A stretch of 64,000 bases of DNA from positions 930,001 to 994,000 of the forward strand of contig NZ_LN881724.1 in NCBI RefSeq assembly GCF_001457415.1. Direction: 5' to 3'. Both the position numbers and the translations under genes were made by a program. The DNA comes from Gorillibacterium timonense (GTDB lineage: Bacteria; Bacillota; Bacilli; Paenibacillales; NBRC-103111). Each line of letters opens with the position of its first letter. Positions within the stretch are counted from its first letter, which is position 1. This document shows, piece after piece, positions 61,964 to 64,000 of the stretch. The notes under the pieces were generated by a model. The model made no database searches. It was not told where the DNA came from and saw only the letters and a list, made by a program, of their open reading frames with translations.

Positions 61964-62782
61964 ATGCTGCTGGAATTATGGAAAGCGATAGTCATCGGGA
62001 TTGTGGAAGGATTGACGGAGTTTCTCCCCGTCTCTTCGACGGGGCATATGATTCTCGTCGGCAACATGATCGGTTTTACCGGCGAGAAGGCGGACACCTT
62101 TGAGATCGTCATTCAACTGGGCGCTATTTTATCTGTTGTGGTGCTCTATTGGAAGAGATGTCTCCGACTCATTGGGTATAAAGACAAGAACGCTCCGGTT
62201 TCCCCGAACGGACGCAACTTGAACCTGCTGCACATCTTCATCGGTATCGTGCCTGCCGGTCTGATCGGCTTCTTGTTCCACGATTACGTAAAGATGTTGT
62301 TTAAACCGGAGACCGTGGTGATCGGCCTCATCGCGGGGGGCATCTTTATGATCGTTGGTGAAAAGGCGATGCCGAAGCTCAATGCTCCGACGATGGATGA
62401 TCTTACGTACCGCCAATGCTTGTACATCGGATTTGCCCAGATCCTTTCGCTCTGGCCGGGCTTCTCGCGTTCGGGTTCCACAATCGCGGCGGGGATGATG
62501 ACCGGCGCAAGCCGCGGAGCCTCAGCTGACTTTACCTTCCTCATGGCCATTCCGCTTATGGTAGCGGCGACGGGATATGACCTGCTTAAAAACCTCGATC
62601 AATTCACGTCGGGGGATTTGCTTCCCTTTGCCGTCGGGTTTGTCGTTTCGTTCATCGTTGCGCTCCTTGCCGTGGCAACCTTCATCAAGCTGGTATCCCG
62701 GCTAAAGCTGACTTACTTCTCTTACTACCGGTTCGTATTGGCCGCCGTTGTCGTGATCTTCATGATGGCCGGCCGTCTGTAA
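61964..62782 (+). CDS. uppP: Undecaprenyl-diphosphatase UppP (BacA)
   Basis: This 272-residue polytopic protein has both BacA active-site segments: IVEGLTEFLPVSSTGHMILV near the N-terminus and LSLWPGFSRSGSTIAAGMMTGASRGASADF near residue 165. About eight membrane helices follow the family pattern. It removes a phosphate from undecaprenyl diphosphate, recycling the lipid carrier for wall and polymer synthesis, and gives bacitracin resistance. GAGGAGGAG precedes ATG 61964, which is preferred over an in-frame start at 61922. In this window the carrier is also used by the glycosylation operon. Confidence 0.95.
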   Translation: MLLELWKAIVIGIVEGLTEFLPVSSTGHMILVGNMIGFTGEKADTFEIVIQLGAILSVVVLYWKRCLRLIGYKDKNAPVSPNGRNLNLLHIFIGIVPAGLIGFLFHDYVKMLFKPETVVIGLIAGGIFMIVGEKAMPKLNAPTMDDLTYRQCLYIGFAQILSLWPGFSRSGSTIAAGMMTGASRGASADFTFLMAIPLMVAATGYDLLKNLDQFTSGDLLPFAVGFVVSFIVALLAVATFIKLVSRLKLTYFSYYRFVLAAVVVIFMMAGRL

Positions 62783-62846
62783 AACTCGCACTGATACCTG
62801 AGGTTCGAGTTCAATTTACTTTATTCGGAAAGAACGTGGAAGACAG

Positions 62847-63962
62847 ATGCGTTTGGTCTCAACTCGGTCATGCAAGCCGGGGGCAAAGCTTGGAAAGCCC
62901 ATCTACAATGAAGTCGGACAGGTTCTTCTTGGTAAGGACGTCGAACTTACGGAAAGGCTTCTCCATCGACTAGAGGAATACGGCGTTCACTATTTTTATA
63001 TCGAAGACCCCCTGACCGAGGATGTGGTGATCGAGGGTGTCTTGAGCGACGACTTGCGGCGGGAAGCGACGCAAACGGTTCGCAGTGAATTCCGCAAGCT
63101 GATGAACGATACGCTCAAGACGACAAAGTCCGTGAATCCTCCCGACCTGGCTAACTCGTTTCGGCCGCTGATCCATTCGGTGATCGACGAACTGACGCAG
63201 ACCTCCCAGGCGATGATCATGCTGACCGATATGCATGTGACGGACCACTATCTCTATCAGCATTCTCTGAATGTGTGCCTGTATGCGACTCAGCTCGGAA
63301 TGAGCTATGGATACAATCGCAATGATCTCTATATGCTGAGTCTCGGAGCGCTCATGCACGACATCGGCAAAACGAAAATCTCGCGGGAGCTGCTGCTTAA
63401 GCCCGGCAAGCTCACGGCTGATGAATACGAAGAGGTTAAGAAGCATGCCGAGATCGGCTTCGATATTCTCCGCGGCATGCCGAATATCCCGCTGCTCTCG
63501 GCGCATTGCGCCTTCCAGCATCACGAGAGGCTGGATGGGTCGGGCTATCCGCGTGGGCTAAAAGGCGAAGATATCCACGACTTTGCCCGCTGGGTCGGAA
63601 TCGTCGATGTGTTTGACGCTATGACGACCCACCGGGTTTACCGCAAAGCGATGCTGCCCCACGAAGCGGTCGATATCCTGTATGCGGGATCGATGGACCA
63701 CTTCGACCGGGATAAGCTCTCTTGGTTTCGCGATAAAATCGCCATCTACCCGCTGGGTATCGAGGTTACGTTGAGCACCGGTGAGATTGGGGTTGTCGTC
63801 GATCTGAACGCCAACATTCCGCATCGCCCGATCGTTCGGATTGTGGAATTGGAGGAGAGCGGACCGATAGCCGTTCCCTATGAAGTGGATTTGTCAAAGA
63901 AGCTGTCCGTGATGATTACGGATGTGAATCGCAGTAAGCTTTTGGGGAATCAGCGGAGGTAA
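62847..63962 (+). CDS. HD-GYP domain phosphodiesterase
   Basis: This 371-residue protein has an N-terminal DUF3391-like region (RSCKPGAKLGKPIYNEVGQVLLGKDVELTERLLHRLEEYGVHYFYI). The HD-GYP domain (about 140-310) contains DHYLYQHSLNVCLYATQLGMSYG, LGALMHDIGKTKISRELLLKPGKLT, KKHAEIGFDIL and CAFQHHERLDGSGYPRGLKG (intact GYP), and a short C-terminal PilZ-like strand region (about 310-370, IEVTLSTGEIGVVVDLNANIPHRPIVRIV) follows. The enzyme is probably a c-di-GMP phosphodiesterase. GGAAGACAG precedes ATG 62847. It follows uppP after 64 bases and ends close to the right edge of the window. Confidence 0.9.
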   Translation: MRLVSTRSCKPGAKLGKPIYNEVGQVLLGKDVELTERLLHRLEEYGVHYFYIEDPLTEDVVIEGVLSDDLRREATQTVRSEFRKLMNDTLKTTKSVNPPDLANSFRPLIHSVIDELTQTSQAMIMLTDMHVTDHYLYQHSLNVCLYATQLGMSYGYNRNDLYMLSLGALMHDIGKTKISRELLLKPGKLTADEYEEVKKHAEIGFDILRGMPNIPLLSAHCAFQHHERLDGSGYPRGLKGEDIHDFARWVGIVDVFDAMTTHRVYRKAMLPHEAVDILYAGSMDHFDRDKLSWFRDKIAIYPLGIEVTLSTGEIGVVVDLNANIPHRPIVRIVELEESGPIAVPYEVDLSKKLSVMITDVNRSKLLGNQRR

Positions 63963-64000
63963 CAACACCCGCAACGGTCTTTCGCCGTTCATTGGAGCGC

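Noticed and set aside
63963..64000. Terminator after the last HD-GYP gene
   Set aside because: AACGG...CCGTT is visible but the window ends before any T tract can be seen.

Overview
The window looks like chromosomal DNA of a GC-rich, endospore-forming Firmicute of the Paenibacillaceae (Paenibacillus/Cohnella type). The evidence is strong AGGAGG ribosome binding sites with many TTG and GTG starts, SpoVR and YhbH sporulation proteins, S-layer-homology (SLH) secreted proteins, YunC and YunD, the Bacillus-type sufCDSUB order, a sigma-D-like chemotaxis promoter and a c-di-AMP (ydaO/yuaA) riboswitch. I see no rRNA, tRNA, CRISPR array or transposase.

Layout. 1-5000: the start of a GH4 alpha-galactosidase gene divergent from an AraC regulator, a small membrane-anchored protein with a doubtful start, a glucosaminidase-like protein, a repeat-filled gap, and a VanY-type lipoprotein. 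5069-10712: a three-gene surface glycosylation operon, made of a 1264-residue protein with two GT-C membrane modules, a polyprenyl-phosphate sugar synthase and a GtrA flippase. 10.8-19.3 kb: a DinB protein, a riboswitch-controlled 3D-domain cell-wall protein, an SLH/YcdB protein, a MarR-quinone oxidoreductase pair sharing an operator, and a GH18-SLH hydrolase. 19.5-22 kb: a glpX-deoR-rpiB sugar operon with DeoR-type operator repeats. 22.2-30.4 kb: spoVR, an AT-rich acyltransferase/TetR pair that looks acquired, a DnaQ-like exonuclease, a chemoreceptor and yhbH.

30.5-41.4 kb: mismatch uracil-DNA glycosylase, a P-loop kinase-like protein, a MerR-SDR pair joined by a 19-bp-spacer promoter, small membrane proteins, a broken lhr helicase gene, yunC and a second SDR. 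41.4-47.3 kb: a four-gene MacAB-like export operon ending in a large secreted protein. 47.4-53.4 kb: a third SDR, an MFS transporter whose only well-placed start is ATA, a CE7 esterase, a lipoprotein, a 55-residue membrane protein and a DUF1802 protein. 53.4-58.8 kb: sufCDSUB behind a promoter carrying three 10-bp tandem Fur-like boxes. 59.2-64 kb: two HD-GYP proteins flanking yunD and uppP.

Together the genes describe a Gram-positive cell with heavy investment in its envelope (glycosylation, S-layer anchoring, wall hydrolases, undecaprenyl recycling) and several local repressor/target pairs. The observations most worth a second look are the fused double GT-C glycosylation operon, the periodic 43-49-nt intergenic repeats in two gaps, the tandem boxes before suf, the out-of-frame deletion in lhr, and the ATA-start transporter.
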